From positions 1 through 61,374 of the IMG/VR virus record IMGVR_UViG_3300009790_000009: DNA of 61,374 bases. The stretch is one strand, 5' to 3'. Made by a program: the position numbers and the translations under genes. Of the stretch, positions 36,333 to 45,483 are shown piece after piece; within the stretch, counting starts at the first letter, position 1; each line of letters starts with the position of its first letter. The notes under the pieces are model-generated. The model was not told the origin of the DNA. It ran no database searches and saw only the letters and a list, made by a program, of their open reading frames with translations. This DNA is from a virus.

Positions 36333-38426
36333 ATGGGATTTCAAGTTAGTCCTGGTGTTAATGTTAGCGAAATAGACTTAACAACCGTTGTCCCTGCGGT
36401 CTCTACGACTGAGGGCGCCATTGCTGGTGTGTTCAATTGGGGTCCAGTAGAACAACGAGTATTAGTCGATAGCGAAACAACATTAGTATCACGATTCGGT
36501 AAACCTACCTCCGATAACGCAGAGACTTTCTTTACTGCGGCTAATTTTTTAGCTTATGGTAATAAGTTGTATGTGGTAAGAACTGCGTCTTCAGGTGCTT
36601 TAAATGCTACCGGTGTTACATCTTCGGGTGGAAACACAGATGGTGTTTTAATTAAGAACCAAGACCTTTTTGAATCTAATGGTGTAACTGCCAATGCTAA
36701 CTGGATTGTAGCAGCAAAATATGCTGGTACAGACGGTAATAGTTTAAGAGTTGAAGTATGTGATACTCCAGCTGCTTTCTCTAGTAACGTTGATCCAGCT
36801 TGGGGTGGCGGTACTTCCAATAATGCTTCATTAGACCCAGCAGATGCTAATACTCATTTAGCATTTACAATTGGTTCTAATACAGCTACATTGGTATTAA
36901 GAGCTACAGATTCAAGTATTACCAATACTGCACTTAGTACTTTAGCTGATAACGTAGTTGCAGATTTACAAGTCGGCGATCTTATCAAGGTTGGAAATTC
37001 TTCTATCGGTGAACAATCATTAGAAGTAAGCGCTATTGCAGCAAGCGGAGCTGATTCATACGCAGACACAGGTTCAAGCGTATTTAACGTAAGCAGAAAC
37101 ATTAGCTTAAAGAACAGATATACTTTATCTGAAGATATTAATATGGGTACAATCCAAAGACGTTGGAAATATTTCGAGTCTTTCGATTCAGCACCTGGCA
37201 CAACTGACTATGTCTCTGACAGAAGCGGCGCTGGTGATGAACTTCATATTGTTATCGTAGATGAAGACGGAACAATTTCAGGAATACCTGAAACAATATT
37301 AGAATCATGGCCTAGCATGTCTAGAGCAACAGACGCGAAGACTGAGTCTGGAGATTCTAATTATTATTACGATAAAATTAATCAGTCATCCAGTTGGTGT
37401 TATTTCATTAACCATCCAGCAGGAAGCTATTCAACAACTGCAAGTGCTTCAGCAGCGTTAGCAACAGCATTACCTTATAGATATTCTATGGGCGGTGGTG
37501 TAAGTGGTAACAATGAAAGCGCAATCAGCTTGGCAGATCTAGCAAAAGGATATGATTTATTCGCAGATGCTACAGACGTAGATGTTTCCCTAGTTATGCA
37601 GGGAAGAGCAAAAGGCGGCACTAATGGTGAAGGCCTATTCAACTACATCGTAGATAATATAACATCTAAGAGAATGGATTGTGTTGTATTTGGATCTCCA
37701 GAAAAAGCAGATACAGTTGGTGTAACATCAGCATCAGATGCAGCAGACAATGTTGTAGCATTCAGAAACTCATCTAGATCAAGCTCTTACGCTGTTCTAG
37801 ATAGTGGTTATAAGTATCAATACGACAAGTATAATGACGTATATAGATACATTCCATTGAATGGTGATTCAGCAGGTCTAGTAGCTAGAACTGATTCTGA
37901 TAGGGATCCTTGGTTCTCACCAGGTGGATTCAACAGAGGTCAAATTAAGAACGTTGTTAAACTTTCTTATAACCCACGTCAAGCATATAGAGACATTCTT
38001 TATAAAGCAGGCGTTAACCCAGTTGTATCATTTCCAGGACAAGGAACAATTCTATATGGTGACAAAACATTACTTGCTAAACCAAGTGCATTTGATAGAA
38101 TCAACGTAAGACGTTTATTCATCGTACTTGAGAAAGCAATTAGTACTGCTGCTAAATTCACATTGTTTGAATTCAATGATGAGTTTACAAGAGCACAGTT
38201 TGTTAACTTAGTAGAACCTTTCTTAAGAGATGTTCAAGGAAGAAGAGGAATTCAAGACTTTAGAGTTGTTTGTGACGAATCAAATAACACAGGCGAAGTC
38301 ATTGATAGAAACGAATTTGTTGGAGACATATATGTTAAACCAGCAAGATCAATTAACTTCATTCAGTTAAACTTCGTGGCTGTTAGATCAGGCGTTGAGT
38401 TTTCTGAAGTCGTAGGTAAATTTTAA
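36333..38426 (+). CDS. 18: Tail sheath protein gp18
   Basis: A 697-residue contractile sheath protein (T4 gp18 has 659). The N-terminus (FQVSPGVNVSEIDLTTVVPA; EGAIAGVFNWGPVEQRVLVD) and C-terminus (GDIYVKPARSINFIQLNFVA; GVEFSEVVGKF) match the T4-like sheath. The variable domain lies between about residues 90 and 330. Codon choice here is less AT-skewed (more AAC, GAC, CGT) than in the fibre genes, as expected for a highly expressed protein. It has its own late promoter and AAGGAG ribosome-binding sequence. Confidence 0.95.
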   Translation: MGFQVSPGVNVSEIDLTTVVPAVSTTEGAIAGVFNWGPVEQRVLVDSETTLVSRFGKPTSDNAETFFTAANFLAYGNKLYVVRTASSGALNATGVTSSGGNTDGVLIKNQDLFESNGVTANANWIVAAKYAGTDGNSLRVEVCDTPAAFSSNVDPAWGGGTSNNASLDPADANTHLAFTIGSNTATLVLRATDSSITNTALSTLADNVVADLQVGDLIKVGNSSIGEQSLEVSAIAASGADSYADTGSSVFNVSRNISLKNRYTLSEDINMGTIQRRWKYFESFDSAPGTTDYVSDRSGAGDELHIVIVDEDGTISGIPETILESWPSMSRATDAKTESGDSNYYYDKINQSSSWCYFINHPAGSYSTTASASAALATALPYRYSMGGGVSGNNESAISLADLAKGYDLFADATDVDVSLVMQGRAKGGTNGEGLFNYIVDNITSKRMDCVVFGSPEKADTVGVTSASDAADNVVAFRNSSRSSSYAVLDSGYKYQYDKYNDVYRYIPLNGDSAGLVARTDSDRDPWFSPGGFNRGQIKNVVKLSYNPRQAYRDILYKAGVNPVVSFPGQGTILYGDKTLLAKPSAFDRINVRRLFIVLEKAISTAAKFTLFEFNDEFTRAQFVNLVEPFLRDVQGRRGIQDFRVVCDESNNTGEVIDRNEFVGDIYVKPARSINFIQLNFVAVRSGVEFSEVVGKF

Positions 38427-38436
38427 GGAGTAAGAA

Positions 38437-38982
38437 ATGGCATTTAATGTAAATGAAATCAGATCACAGCTTACTTTAGGCGGTGCTAGGAACTCCTTAT
38501 TCCAAGTAAGAATTAATAACCCAGCTAATTCAGCTGGTGACTTAAAAGTACCTTTCTTGGTTAAAGCTACGCAAATTCCTGCATCAACCTTAGGCGTGAT
38601 AGAAGTACCTTATTTCGGTAGAAAGATGAAGATCGCTGGTGATAGATTATTCGCCCCTTGGCAAGTAACAGTCATCAATGATGAAGACTTTCTAATCAGA
38701 AACTCTTTAGAAGAGTGGATGGGAGAAATAAACAAGCATGCAGAAAATACTAGAGGATTCGGCTCAGCTGGACCAGACGGTTATAAGAAAGATGCTACTG
38801 TCACACAATTTAGTAAAACTGGTGTTCCGATTAGAGAATACAAATTTGTAGGAATATATCCTGCAGAGCTTGCGGAAATCGATTTAAACTGGGAAGCAGT
38901 TGATCAGATTCAAGAGTTCCAATGCATTTTCCAATACGATTATTGGACAGTGTCTGGTGCTACTGGTAACGCAGGTACATAA
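38437..38982 (+). CDS. 19: Tail tube protein gp19
   Basis: A 181-residue protein (T4 gp19 has 163) with the tail-tube pattern RNSLFQVRINNPANSAGDLK, QIPASTLGVIEVPYFGRKMK and WTV at the C-terminal strand. It forms the hexameric inner tube inside the gp18 sheath. It starts ten bases after gp18 with an AAGGAG ribosome-binding sequence. A related fold is suspected for the gene at 45550. Confidence 0.93.
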   Translation: MAFNVNEIRSQLTLGGARNSLFQVRINNPANSAGDLKVPFLVKATQIPASTLGVIEVPYFGRKMKIAGDRLFAPWQVTVINDEDFLIRNSLEEWMGEINKHAENTRGFGSAGPDGYKKDATVTQFSKTGVPIREYKFVGIYPAELAEIDLNWEAVDQIQEFQCIFQYDYWTVSGATGNAGT

Positions 38983-38985
38983 ATA
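38978..38985 (+). promoter_or_regulatory. Late-promoter variant CATAAATA before gp20
   Basis: A one-base variant of TATAAATA overlapping the gp19 stop codon. A start about six bases downstream would place the hairpin at 38995-39020 at the very 5' end of the portal mRNA. Confidence 0.5.
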
Positions 38986-38994
38986 TAATTGAAA

Positions 38995-39029
38995 GAGGGA
39001 TAAGGATGGTCCTATCCCTCTTCATTTTT
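38995..39029 (+). terminator. Intrinsic-terminator-like hairpin between gp19 and gp20
   Basis: GAGGGATA (38995-39002) pairs with TATCCCTC (39013-39020), with two more inner G-C pairs and a five-base loop, followed by TTCATTTTT. It could attenuate read-through from gp18-gp19 into gp20, lowering portal expression relative to tail proteins. Confidence 0.65.
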
Positions 39030-39044
39030 GACATGGAGAAATAA

Positions 39045-40697
39045 ATGGCAGAACTTTTTGGTTTCGAGATCAAAAGGAAATCCGAAAGCGACTCAAACGC
39101 TAAGGAAGTTTCATTTGCAGCACCCCAACAAGACGATGGAGCCTTACAGGTTTCAGCTACGGGCGGTGCGTATGGAACGTATGTTGACCTCGAAGGAACA
39201 GCAAAAAACGAAGCCGAACTTGTTACTCGTTATAGAAAGATGGGCATGCAGCCTGAATGTGAGCATGCTATCGATGATATCGTTAATGAAACAATCGTTT
39301 CAGATCCTACAGAAAAAGTAGTAGATATCAATTTAGATAATGTAAAGATCACAGCGAATGTTAAGAAAGCCATCATGGCAGAATTCGAAAACATTACGTC
39401 ACTTCTTAATATTAACAAACTCGGTTATGAAATTTTCAGAAAATGGTATGTAGATGGTAGACTCTACTTTCATGCTATCATAGATGAGAACGCACCAGAA
39501 CATGGTATTAAGGAATTAAGATACGTGGATCCACGGAAGATTAGAAAGGTCCGTGAGGTTAAAAAACAAAGAGATAGAAATAACGTTATACATCAGAAAG
39601 TCACTAAAGAGTTTTATGTATATAACGACAAAGGGTTTCATAGTAAATCATCTATGACACCTGATCCAATAGCTGCTGGTGGCGGCGCAATGGGCTTAAA
39701 GATTGCTAAAGATTCTATCGTCCACGTTACATCTGGATTAACAGATGAAAATAATAAAATGGTAGTTAGCCATTTACATAAAGCAATCAAACCATTAAAC
39801 CAGCTACAAGTATTAGAAGATGCTTCAGTTATCTATAGGATATCTAGAGCACCTGAAAGAAGAATATTCTACATCGATGTAGGTAATTTACCTAAGATGA
39901 AAGCAGAACAGTATCTACGTGATATGATGACTAAACATAAAAATAGATTAGTCTACGATGCAGCATCTGGTGAAATAAGAGACGATAGAAAGTTCATGAC
40001 TATGATGGAAGATTTTTGGTTACCACGAAGAGAAGGTGGTAGAGGTACTGAAATTACTACATTACCGGGCGGACAGAACTTAGGAGAAATGGAAGATATT
40101 GAATACTTTAAAAAGAAATTATTCAGATCTTTAAATGTTCCCGTATCTAGATTAGAACCAGAAGCAGGATTTACCTTAGGTAGAGCTTCAGAAATATCTA
40201 GAGATGAACTTAAATTTAATAAGTTTATAAGAAGATTAAGACTTAGATTCTCTCAGTTGTTTGATAGTTGCTTAGAGAAACAACTAGTATTTAAAGGCAT
40301 TTGTACAATTGATGAATGGCATGAAATGGCACAAAGCATTAAATACGATTATGTTGAAGATAATCACTTCGCAGAATTAAAGAACTCAGAGGTCGTAAGA
40401 GAAAGATTACAAACACTAAATGACATTGAAAACAGTGTCGGTGTTTATTATTCCAAGGATTGGATTAAACGTAATGTTCTTAAACAGAATGAACAAGAAA
40501 TTAAGGACATGCAATCAGAGATGGATGCTGAAAGAGAAGACAGTGATGACTTCGGTCCAGGTGGTGGTTCAAGACCAGATGCACCTTGGAATGCATTAGC
40601 TACCAGACCTGGTTATGTCGCTCAACCGGGCGCGAATCCAGAGCCTGAACAAGAACAACTAAACAGTGAGTTGAAAAAAACCAGCCGTAAAGGTTAG
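39045..40697 (+). CDS. 20: Portal vertex protein gp20
   Basis: A 550-residue protein (T4 gp20 has 524) with well-conserved portal segments: RYRKMGMQPECEHAIDDIVN, ELRYVDPRKIRKVREVKK, YRISRAPERRIFYIDVGNLP, GGRGTEITTLPGGQNLGEME and LNVPVSRLEPEAGFTLGRAS. It forms the dodecameric entry ring and docks gp17 and the neck. The C-terminal ~60 residues are acidic and Pro/Gly-rich and probably disordered. The start ATG 39045 follows a GGAG ribosome-binding sequence. Confidence 0.95.
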   Translation: MAELFGFEIKRKSESDSNAKEVSFAAPQQDDGALQVSATGGAYGTYVDLEGTAKNEAELVTRYRKMGMQPECEHAIDDIVNETIVSDPTEKVVDINLDNVKITANVKKAIMAEFENITSLLNINKLGYEIFRKWYVDGRLYFHAIIDENAPEHGIKELRYVDPRKIRKVREVKKQRDRNNVIHQKVTKEFYVYNDKGFHSKSSMTPDPIAAGGGAMGLKIAKDSIVHVTSGLTDENNKMVVSHLHKAIKPLNQLQVLEDASVIYRISRAPERRIFYIDVGNLPKMKAEQYLRDMMTKHKNRLVYDAASGEIRDDRKFMTMMEDFWLPRREGGRGTEITTLPGGQNLGEMEDIEYFKKKLFRSLNVPVSRLEPEAGFTLGRASEISRDELKFNKFIRRLRLRFSQLFDSCLEKQLVFKGICTIDEWHEMAQSIKYDYVEDNHFAELKNSEVVRERLQTLNDIENSVGVYYSKDWIKRNVLKQNEQEIKDMQSEMDAEREDSDDFGPGGGSRPDAPWNALATRPGYVAQPGANPEPEQEQLNSELKKTSRKG

Positions 40698-40702
40698 ATA
40701 AA

Positions 40703-40710
40703 TATAAATA
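40703..40710 (+). promoter_or_regulatory. T4-type late promoter TATAAATA
   Basis: An exact match in the 28-base gap after gp20, with a second imperfect copy, GATAAATA, at 40697-40704. The ATG at 40726 is close, so the leader would be only ~10 bases, yet it contains part of the GGAGAG ribosome-binding sequence. Confidence 0.6.
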
Positions 40711-40725
40711 TAATGGAGAGATATA

Positions 40726-41238
40726 ATGCCAGAACCAGAATTTAGTGTTGATGACATGATTCAGAACGCGATCGGGGATAAACCCGTAGGTGTTCAAAAA
40801 GCTTTTGATCAAGTAATGGTTCAAAAGGTTGCCAATTTAATTGGCGGTAAGAAAGAAACTTTTATGAAAGGATTATTTGATCCTGAGATGGTTCCAGAAG
40901 AACCAGTAGAAGCGGAAGAACCTGTTGACGTTGATAATGAAAGCGATGAGTCTTTAGAAGCAGAACCTACAGAAGATGAAATTCAAGCAGCGCTTGACGA
41001 CATCGAACAACAAGGGGAAGCAAATGAAGATGATAATGAAACGGGCGAAGAGCCAGGGGAAGAAATTCCACAAACTGATGAAAGCGGGGAGAATCCAGAA
41101 GGTATGCCGGATGGTGACGCACCCGAAGAAGTCGAAGAACCAGAAGAACAAGAACCTTCAGACGACGTAGAGGTTGAAGAACCAGAAGCAGAAGAAGCTG
41201 AAGAAATAGAAGAACCAGAGGAAAATAACAATGGCTAA
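40726..41238 (+). CDS. 67: Prohead core protein, gp67-like
   Basis: A 170-residue protein. The first ~60 residues (AFDQVMVQKVANLIGGKKET) resemble the N-terminal part of T4 gp67. The remainder is an extremely Glu/Asp-rich tail (~110 residues, pI very low). T4 gp67 is an acidic internal core protein cleaved by gp21 during maturation; it is 80 residues, so this version has a long acidic extension. Location between gp20 and gp21 supports the call. Confidence 0.7.
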   Translation: MPEPEFSVDDMIQNAIGDKPVGVQKAFDQVMVQKVANLIGGKKETFMKGLFDPEMVPEEPVEAEEPVDVDNESDESLEAEPTEDEIQAALDDIEQQGEANEDDNETGEEPGEEIPQTDESGENPEGMPDGDAPEEVEEPEEQEPSDDVEVEEPEAEEAEEIEEPEENNNG

Positions 41239-41752
41239 AATGTTAAAAGATATCTTAGGAATGTGGCAAGAAGCTGCATTAGATGCTCCTCACCATGGTC
41301 GCGAAGAAGCTGAAGGTGAAGTACAATTCAAAAAAGCACATACAGATAATGTTAATATAAAAGATTATCCTGTCGATGCAAAAAACCAATTCAAAGCTGA
41401 TAAAATTAAAAAGGATAAATCTAAGAAAGCAGGTTTATCTCATGAGGAAGAAATCACAGCATACGAACATGTTAATGCTGAAATAGAAAAGATCCTTATG
41501 GAAGAGAATGAAGTTGTTGAAGGGGTTATGGAACAACTTAAAGCAATCGCCGAATCAGGTGAAGATGCTGAAATAACATTAAACGATGATACTACAATCG
41601 AAGTAGACTCACAAACAGCAAGCGCTGTTATTGATGTTATGGAATTTTTAAACGATAATAACAAACAACAATTTGAAGATAAGATCGAAGCAAACCAAGA
41701 AGACTTTCTTAAGATGGTAGACTTCGCAATTCAAATGAGAGGTGGCGAATGA
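41231..41752 (+). CDS. 68: Prohead core protein, gp68-like
   Basis: A 173-residue protein in the gp68 position (T4 gp68 has 141 residues). The N-terminus (LKDILGMWQEAALDAPHHG) is a short amphipathic helix. A Lys-rich central region and a helical acidic C-terminal half follow. It overlaps the gp67-like gene by 8 bases and the next gene by 4. Similarity to gp68 is mainly positional and compositional. Confidence 0.6.
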   Translation: MAKMLKDILGMWQEAALDAPHHGREEAEGEVQFKKAHTDNVNIKDYPVDAKNQFKADKIKKDKSKKAGLSHEEEITAYEHVNAEIEKILMEENEVVEGVMEQLKAIAESGEDAEITLNDDTTIEVDSQTASAVIDVMEFLNDNNKQQFEDKIEANQEDFLKMVDFAIQMRGGE

Positions 41753-42000
41753 AGATCATTATTCTAAAGGGTAATGAAGTCGCAGCCGGCGCTGATTTAG
41801 CTAACGCTAGTACAATCAGTAATGCAAAAGTAGTTAAACATTATCATACTGCAGCAGCAACTATTACATTAGTTGATAGTGCTAATACTGCAATTGGTAA
41901 TACTACTGTCGCAGCAGGCGTTTCTTACTTTGAGAAAGCCACCGACGATAAGATTTACGCAACAGCAGGAAAATTTACTCCTGTAGGGTACGGACAGTAA
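41749..42000 (+). CDS. Small beta-rich protein before the prohead protease
   Basis: An 83-residue protein starting in an ATGA overlap. The sequence alternates hydrophobic strands (KIIILKGNEVAAGADLANAS; AAATITLVDSANTAIGNTTV; KIYATAGKFTPVGYG), suggesting a small beta-sandwich. There is no counterpart at this position in T4. Its place inside the prohead operon suggests a head-associated or decoration role, which is inference. Confidence 0.6.
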   Translation: MKIIILKGNEVAAGADLANASTISNAKVVKHYHTAAATITLVDSANTAIGNTTVAAGVSYFEKATDDKIYATAGKFTPVGYGQ

Positions 42001-42001
42001 T

Positions 42002-42670
42002 ATGAAACTAATAGCCGAAGTATTAGACGGTAGCGTAGAATACGTTACTGAAGAAAATAAAAAGACTGGTGAAAAAGATTTTTTCATCGAAGGTGTTTTT
42101 ATACAGACCGAACAGAAAAACCGTAACAATAGGATTTATCCTAAACATGTTATGGAAAAAGAAATTGATAGATATAATAAAGAACATATCAATAAGAATC
42201 GGGCTTACGGCGAATTAGGACATCCACAAGGTCCGACAATTAACTTAGAAAGAGTTTCCCATATGATACAGTCTTTGAAAGAAGAAGGCAACAATTATAT
42301 TGGAAGAGCTAAAGTTATGGATACCCCATACGGTTCTATTGTAAAGAACCTTATGAAAGAAGGTGCACAGTTAGGTGTGTCTTCAAGAGGGATGGGATCC
42401 CTCAAAGCGAATAAGAACATCATGGAAGTCCAAGATGACTTCATGTTGGCAACCGCAGCTGATATTGTTGCGGATCCGTCAGCTCCTGACGCTTTCGTCA
42501 AGGGTGTAATGGAAGGGTGTGAATGGATCTATGATTCTGAAAACGGTAGTTGGTCTAAACAAACTATAGAAATAGTTGAAGATATACTAGATACTGGTAA
42601 GAAGAGTAGTAGGGAATTAATGGAAAGGAAGATTGAATTGTTCGACCGTTTCCTTAAATCCTTAAAGTAA
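42002..42670 (+). CDS. 21: Prohead maturation protease gp21
   Basis: A 222-residue serine protease of the T4 prohead/herpes assemblin type (T4 gp21 has 212). Catalytic candidates are His74 in AYGELGHPQGP, Ser127/Ser128 in LGVSSRGMGSL, and Asp in IVADPSAPDAF near 158. The opening GVFIQTEQKNRNNRIYPK is strongly conserved. It is a core component of the prohead and cleaves gp22, gp23, gp67 and gp68 after LxE/IxE sites before degrading itself. Confidence 0.93.
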   Translation: MKLIAEVLDGSVEYVTEENKKTGEKDFFIEGVFIQTEQKNRNNRIYPKHVMEKEIDRYNKEHINKNRAYGELGHPQGPTINLERVSHMIQSLKEEGNNYIGRAKVMDTPYGSIVKNLMKEGAQLGVSSRGMGSLKANKNIMEVQDDFMLATAADIVADPSAPDAFVKGVMEGCEWIYDSENGSWSKQTIEIVEDILDTGKKSSRELMERKIELFDRFLKSLK

Positions 42671-42683
42671 ATAGTTCTGTTCT

Positions 42684-42691
42684 TATAAATA
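42684..42691 (+). promoter_or_regulatory. T4-type late promoter TATAAATA
   Basis: An exact match in the gp21-gp22 gap, 41 bases before the gp22 start, the same spacing as at gp18. An AGAGGAG ribosome-binding sequence follows. Confidence 0.8.
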
Positions 42692-42731
42692 ATACAAAAT
42701 ACAATTTAAAGATATAACAGAGGAGTCTCAA

Positions 42732-43754
42732 ATGTCTGAAAAAGAATTGGAAGTGAACCAAGAAGACGTACAACTTGACGAGTTCAAGGCGACTGGTGAT
42801 GCTTCTATGGTCGCTGATCCGATTGCTACTAAGAGCAATAAGAGACCTGCTGATAAAGAACAAGGTGATAAAGCCGTTCCTACGCTCAGCAGAGCTGGTC
42901 AGATTTCAGCTATCGTACAAAAGCTTAACAGCTTTAGCGGTGGTGAAGTCGGCGACGCATATAACGTCATCTTCGGCAAGTCTGCTCCAGATAATTCAGC
43001 TAAGAATAAAATGTCTATCACACCGAAAGGTATGAAAGAAGACATTGATGAAATATTCGGTGGTGAAGAATTTGATGCGGATCTTAAAGAGAGAGCTGAA
43101 ACAATTTACACAGCAGCAGTTAACGCTAAAGCAGGTGTAGAAATTTCAAGACTCGAAGAAGAGTACGCCGAAAAGCTTGAAGAAGCTAAAAATACTTTCG
43201 TCGAAGAATCTGGAAAGAAAATCGATGAATACGTTACTTATGCTGCTGAAGAGTGGGCTAAGGAAAATGAAGTCGCAATCGAGTCTTCATTTAAAGTAGA
43301 AGTTGCTGAGAACTTCATGAATGGTATTAAATCATTGTTTGAAGAAAACTATATCGACCTACCGGAAGAGAAAGTTGACTTAGCTGCTGAAGCTATCGAA
43401 AAAACAGAACAACTTGAATCCGATCTTAACGAATCCGTAAAGGAAAAGATCGAGCTTCAAAAAGAAATTGACGATCTGAAAGTTAGTGCAATCGTTGCCG
43501 AGTCCGGCGAAGGTTTAACATTGACTGAAAGAGAAAAATTATCTTCACTAGCTGAAGGTATTGAATATGATGATCTTGAGGATTTTAGCAAGAAGCTAGA
43601 TGTAATCAAGGAAAACTACTTTGCTTCAAAAAGCGAATCACCTGATGTATTTCAGGAAAATGACGAGCCGCTAGAAGAGGCAGAAGAGAAGGCTGCAATC
43701 GATCCGTCGATGGAAAGATATGCTAGTGCGATAACTCGTACAATTAAAAAATAA
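42732..43754 (+). CDS. 22: Prohead scaffold protein gp22
   Basis: A 340-residue, mostly helical, charged protein. It has long coiled-coil segments (EISRLEEEYAEKLEEAKNTF; EQLESDLNESVKEKIELQKE) and an acidic C-terminal region, as in T4 gp22 (269 residues). It forms the internal scaffold on which gp23 assembles and is destroyed by gp21. It lies between gp21 and gp23 with its own late promoter. Confidence 0.88.
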   Translation: MSEKELEVNQEDVQLDEFKATGDASMVADPIATKSNKRPADKEQGDKAVPTLSRAGQISAIVQKLNSFSGGEVGDAYNVIFGKSAPDNSAKNKMSITPKGMKEDIDEIFGGEEFDADLKERAETIYTAAVNAKAGVEISRLEEEYAEKLEEAKNTFVEESGKKIDEYVTYAAEEWAKENEVAIESSFKVEVAENFMNGIKSLFEENYIDLPEEKVDLAAEAIEKTEQLESDLNESVKEKIELQKEIDDLKVSAIVAESGEGLTLTEREKLSSLAEGIEYDDLEDFSKKLDVIKENYFASKSESPDVFQENDEPLEEAEEKAAIDPSMERYASAITRTIKK

Positions 43755-43782
43755 TTGATAAGGAATATTTAGGAGAGCTATA

Positions 43783-45108
43783 ATGAACCTTAATTCACAA
43801 TTAGTTGAGAAGTGGCAGCCAATACTAGAGCACGAAGATTTACCATCTATTGGTGATTCACATAAACGTGCCGTGACTGCTCAACTTCTAGAAAATACTG
43901 AGATTAGTCTCAGAGAAGGGTCTACTTTCTCTAGTCAATCACTATTAAGCGAGGCGACTCATACGCCTACTAACGCTACTGGTAATGACGTAGATAATTA
44001 TGATCCTGTACTAATCAGCTTAGTACGAAGAGCGATGCCTAATCTAGTTGCTTATGACATGTGTGGTGTTCAACCTATGTCAGGCCCAACTGGCTTAATT
44101 TTCGCTATGAGAAGCAAGTACTCAAACCAAAGTAACTCAGCTACTGAAGCATTTTATAATGAAGCTAATACTTCATTCTCTTCAGTTGTTGCAAATGCTA
44201 ACACACTTGGTGACAAGCACGTCGGAAGCGTTCCTGTATCAGCAAACAATGCTGAAGCTGGATCATATAACTTCGGAGACGGAATGCCTACTAACCAAGC
44301 TGAAGCATTAGGTCATGCATCTAACGTTGCATTCCCTGAAATGGCTTTTTCAATCGAGAAAGTCTCTGTAACTGCTGGTTCAAGAGCTTTAAAAGCCGAG
44401 TACACAATGGAATTAGCACAAGACCTTAAAGCAATTCATGGTCTAGATGCTGAAACTGAGCTTGCAAATATCTTATCTACTGAGATCCTAGCGGAAATCA
44501 ACAGAGAGATAATTAGAACTATTAACGTAGTTGCTAAGCAAGGTGCTCAAGATGATACCACAACTGCTGGTACTTTTGACTTAGACGTTGATTCAAATGG
44601 AAGATGGTCCGTTGAGAAATTCAAAGGATTAATGTTCCAGATTGAAAGAGATGCTAACCAGATCGCAAAAGACACAAGAAGAGGAAAGGGTAACGTATTA
44701 ATCACATCTAGTGATGTTGCTTCTGCTCTTCAAATGGCTGGCGTGTTGGATTATGCACCTGCACTTAACTCTAATAACCTACAAGTTGATGACACAGGTA
44801 ATACTTTTGCTGGTGTTCTTAACGGTAGATATAGAGTTTACATTGACCCATACACTACTGGAAACTACTATACTTTAGGGTATAAAGGTTCTAGTGCGTT
44901 TGATGCTGGTTTATTCTATTGCCCATACGTACCTCTACAAATGGTTAGAGCCGTTGGCGAGAATACTTTCCAACCAAAAATCGGATTTAAAACACGTTAC
45001 GGCGTTGTTGCAAACCCATTTGCGGAAGGTGCTACAGCTGGTCTTGGTGCATTAACTAAAGATTCTAATGTATATTACAGAAGAGTTCTAGTTAACAACA
45101 TCATGTAA
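43783..45108 (+). CDS. 23: Major capsid protein gp23
   Basis: A 441-residue T4-like major capsid protein (T4 gp23 has 521; marine relatives are shorter). Conserved segments include NYDPVLISLVRRAMPNLVAY, GVQPMSGPTGLIFAMRSKY and IGFKTRYGVVANPFAEG. A gp21-type cleavage site is visible at LSE-A (after Glu57), which would remove the N-terminal propeptide. A TAGGAG ribosome-binding sequence precedes ATG 43783, and a strong terminator follows. No gp24 vertex paralog is adjacent. Confidence 0.96.
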   Translation: MNLNSQLVEKWQPILEHEDLPSIGDSHKRAVTAQLLENTEISLREGSTFSSQSLLSEATHTPTNATGNDVDNYDPVLISLVRRAMPNLVAYDMCGVQPMSGPTGLIFAMRSKYSNQSNSATEAFYNEANTSFSSVVANANTLGDKHVGSVPVSANNAEAGSYNFGDGMPTNQAEALGHASNVAFPEMAFSIEKVSVTAGSRALKAEYTMELAQDLKAIHGLDAETELANILSTEILAEINREIIRTINVVAKQGAQDDTTTAGTFDLDVDSNGRWSVEKFKGLMFQIERDANQIAKDTRRGKGNVLITSSDVASALQMAGVLDYAPALNSNNLQVDDTGNTFAGVLNGRYRVYIDPYTTGNYYTLGYKGSSAFDAGLFYCPYVPLQMVRAVGENTFQPKIGFKTRYGVVANPFAEGATAGLGALTKDSNVYYRRVLVNNIM

Positions 45109-45126
45109 GCCAAACCTTTTAGGTTT

Positions 45127-45155
45127 AAAAAGAGCTCTTCGGAGCTCTTTTTTTT
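45127..45155 (+). terminator. Strong intrinsic terminator after gp23
   Basis: GAGCTC (45132-45137), loop TTCG (45138-45141), GAGCTC (45142-45147), extended by A-T pairs from the flanking A-tract and T8. It is a UUCG-type tetraloop hairpin with U-tract, the clearest terminator in the window, and closes the late capsid transcription unit. Confidence 0.93.
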
Positions 45156-45159
45156 GCCT

Positions 45160-45167
45160 TATAAATA
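45160..45167 (+). promoter_or_regulatory. T4-type late promoter TATAAATA
   Basis: An exact match placed just after the gp23 terminator T-run and 53 bases before the ATG at 45220. It restarts late transcription for a single small gene. Confidence 0.75.
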
Positions 45168-45219
45168 TTATTAGGTAAGACATGAGGTCGAACCATACAC
45201 ACACATACAGGAGAATACT

Positions 45220-45444
45220 ATGGCAACTACAGCCGGAAAATCTGGGTACGAAATACGTGCCGATCTATTAAACCAAGCACAAGGACTTGTTGAAGGAAAC
45301 ATTCAACGTGAGTTCGATGCGGTTTATATGCATAACGATAACTTTCCTAACGACAAAAAACCTCTACCAAGTAGAGACATTGTTGTTACAGATGTTATTG
45401 CAATTGCAAAAGAGCTAAATGAATTTGTTACCTCACAGGTATAA
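45220..45444 (+). CDS. Small protein of unknown function downstream of the capsid gene
   Basis: A 74-residue mostly helical protein (GYEIRADLLNQAQGLVEGNI; REFDAVYMHNDNFPNDK; DVIAIAKELNEFVTSQV). It has a strong CAGGAG ribosome-binding sequence, its own late promoter and a terminator on each side, so it forms a one-gene late unit. I do not recognise it from T4; small proteins in this position occur in marine T4-like phages. Strong isolated expression suggests an abundant virion or head-related protein, which is inference. Confidence 0.7.
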   Translation: MATTAGKSGYEIRADLLNQAQGLVEGNIQREFDAVYMHNDNFPNDKKPLPSRDIVVTDVIAIAKELNEFVTSQV

Positions 45445-45456
45445 TCATAAGATCAG

Positions 45457-45480
45457 AAAGGGAGAGAAATCTCCCTTTTT
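45457..45480 (+). terminator. Intrinsic terminator
   Basis: AAAGGGAGA (45457-45465), loop GAAA, TCTCCC followed by TTTTT. A GNRA-loop hairpin with a T-run located 13 bases after the stop of the 74-residue gene. Confidence 0.88.
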
Positions 45481-45483
45481 ATG

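Noticed and set aside
39028-39321. 97-residue ORF overlapping the start of gp20 in another frame
   Set aside because: Fully covered by the well-conserved portal gene; the product has no recognisable pattern.
43783-45108. A vertex protein gp24 paralog next to gp23
   Set aside because: No second capsid-like gene is found here; the next genes are a 74-residue protein and a tail-tube-like protein.
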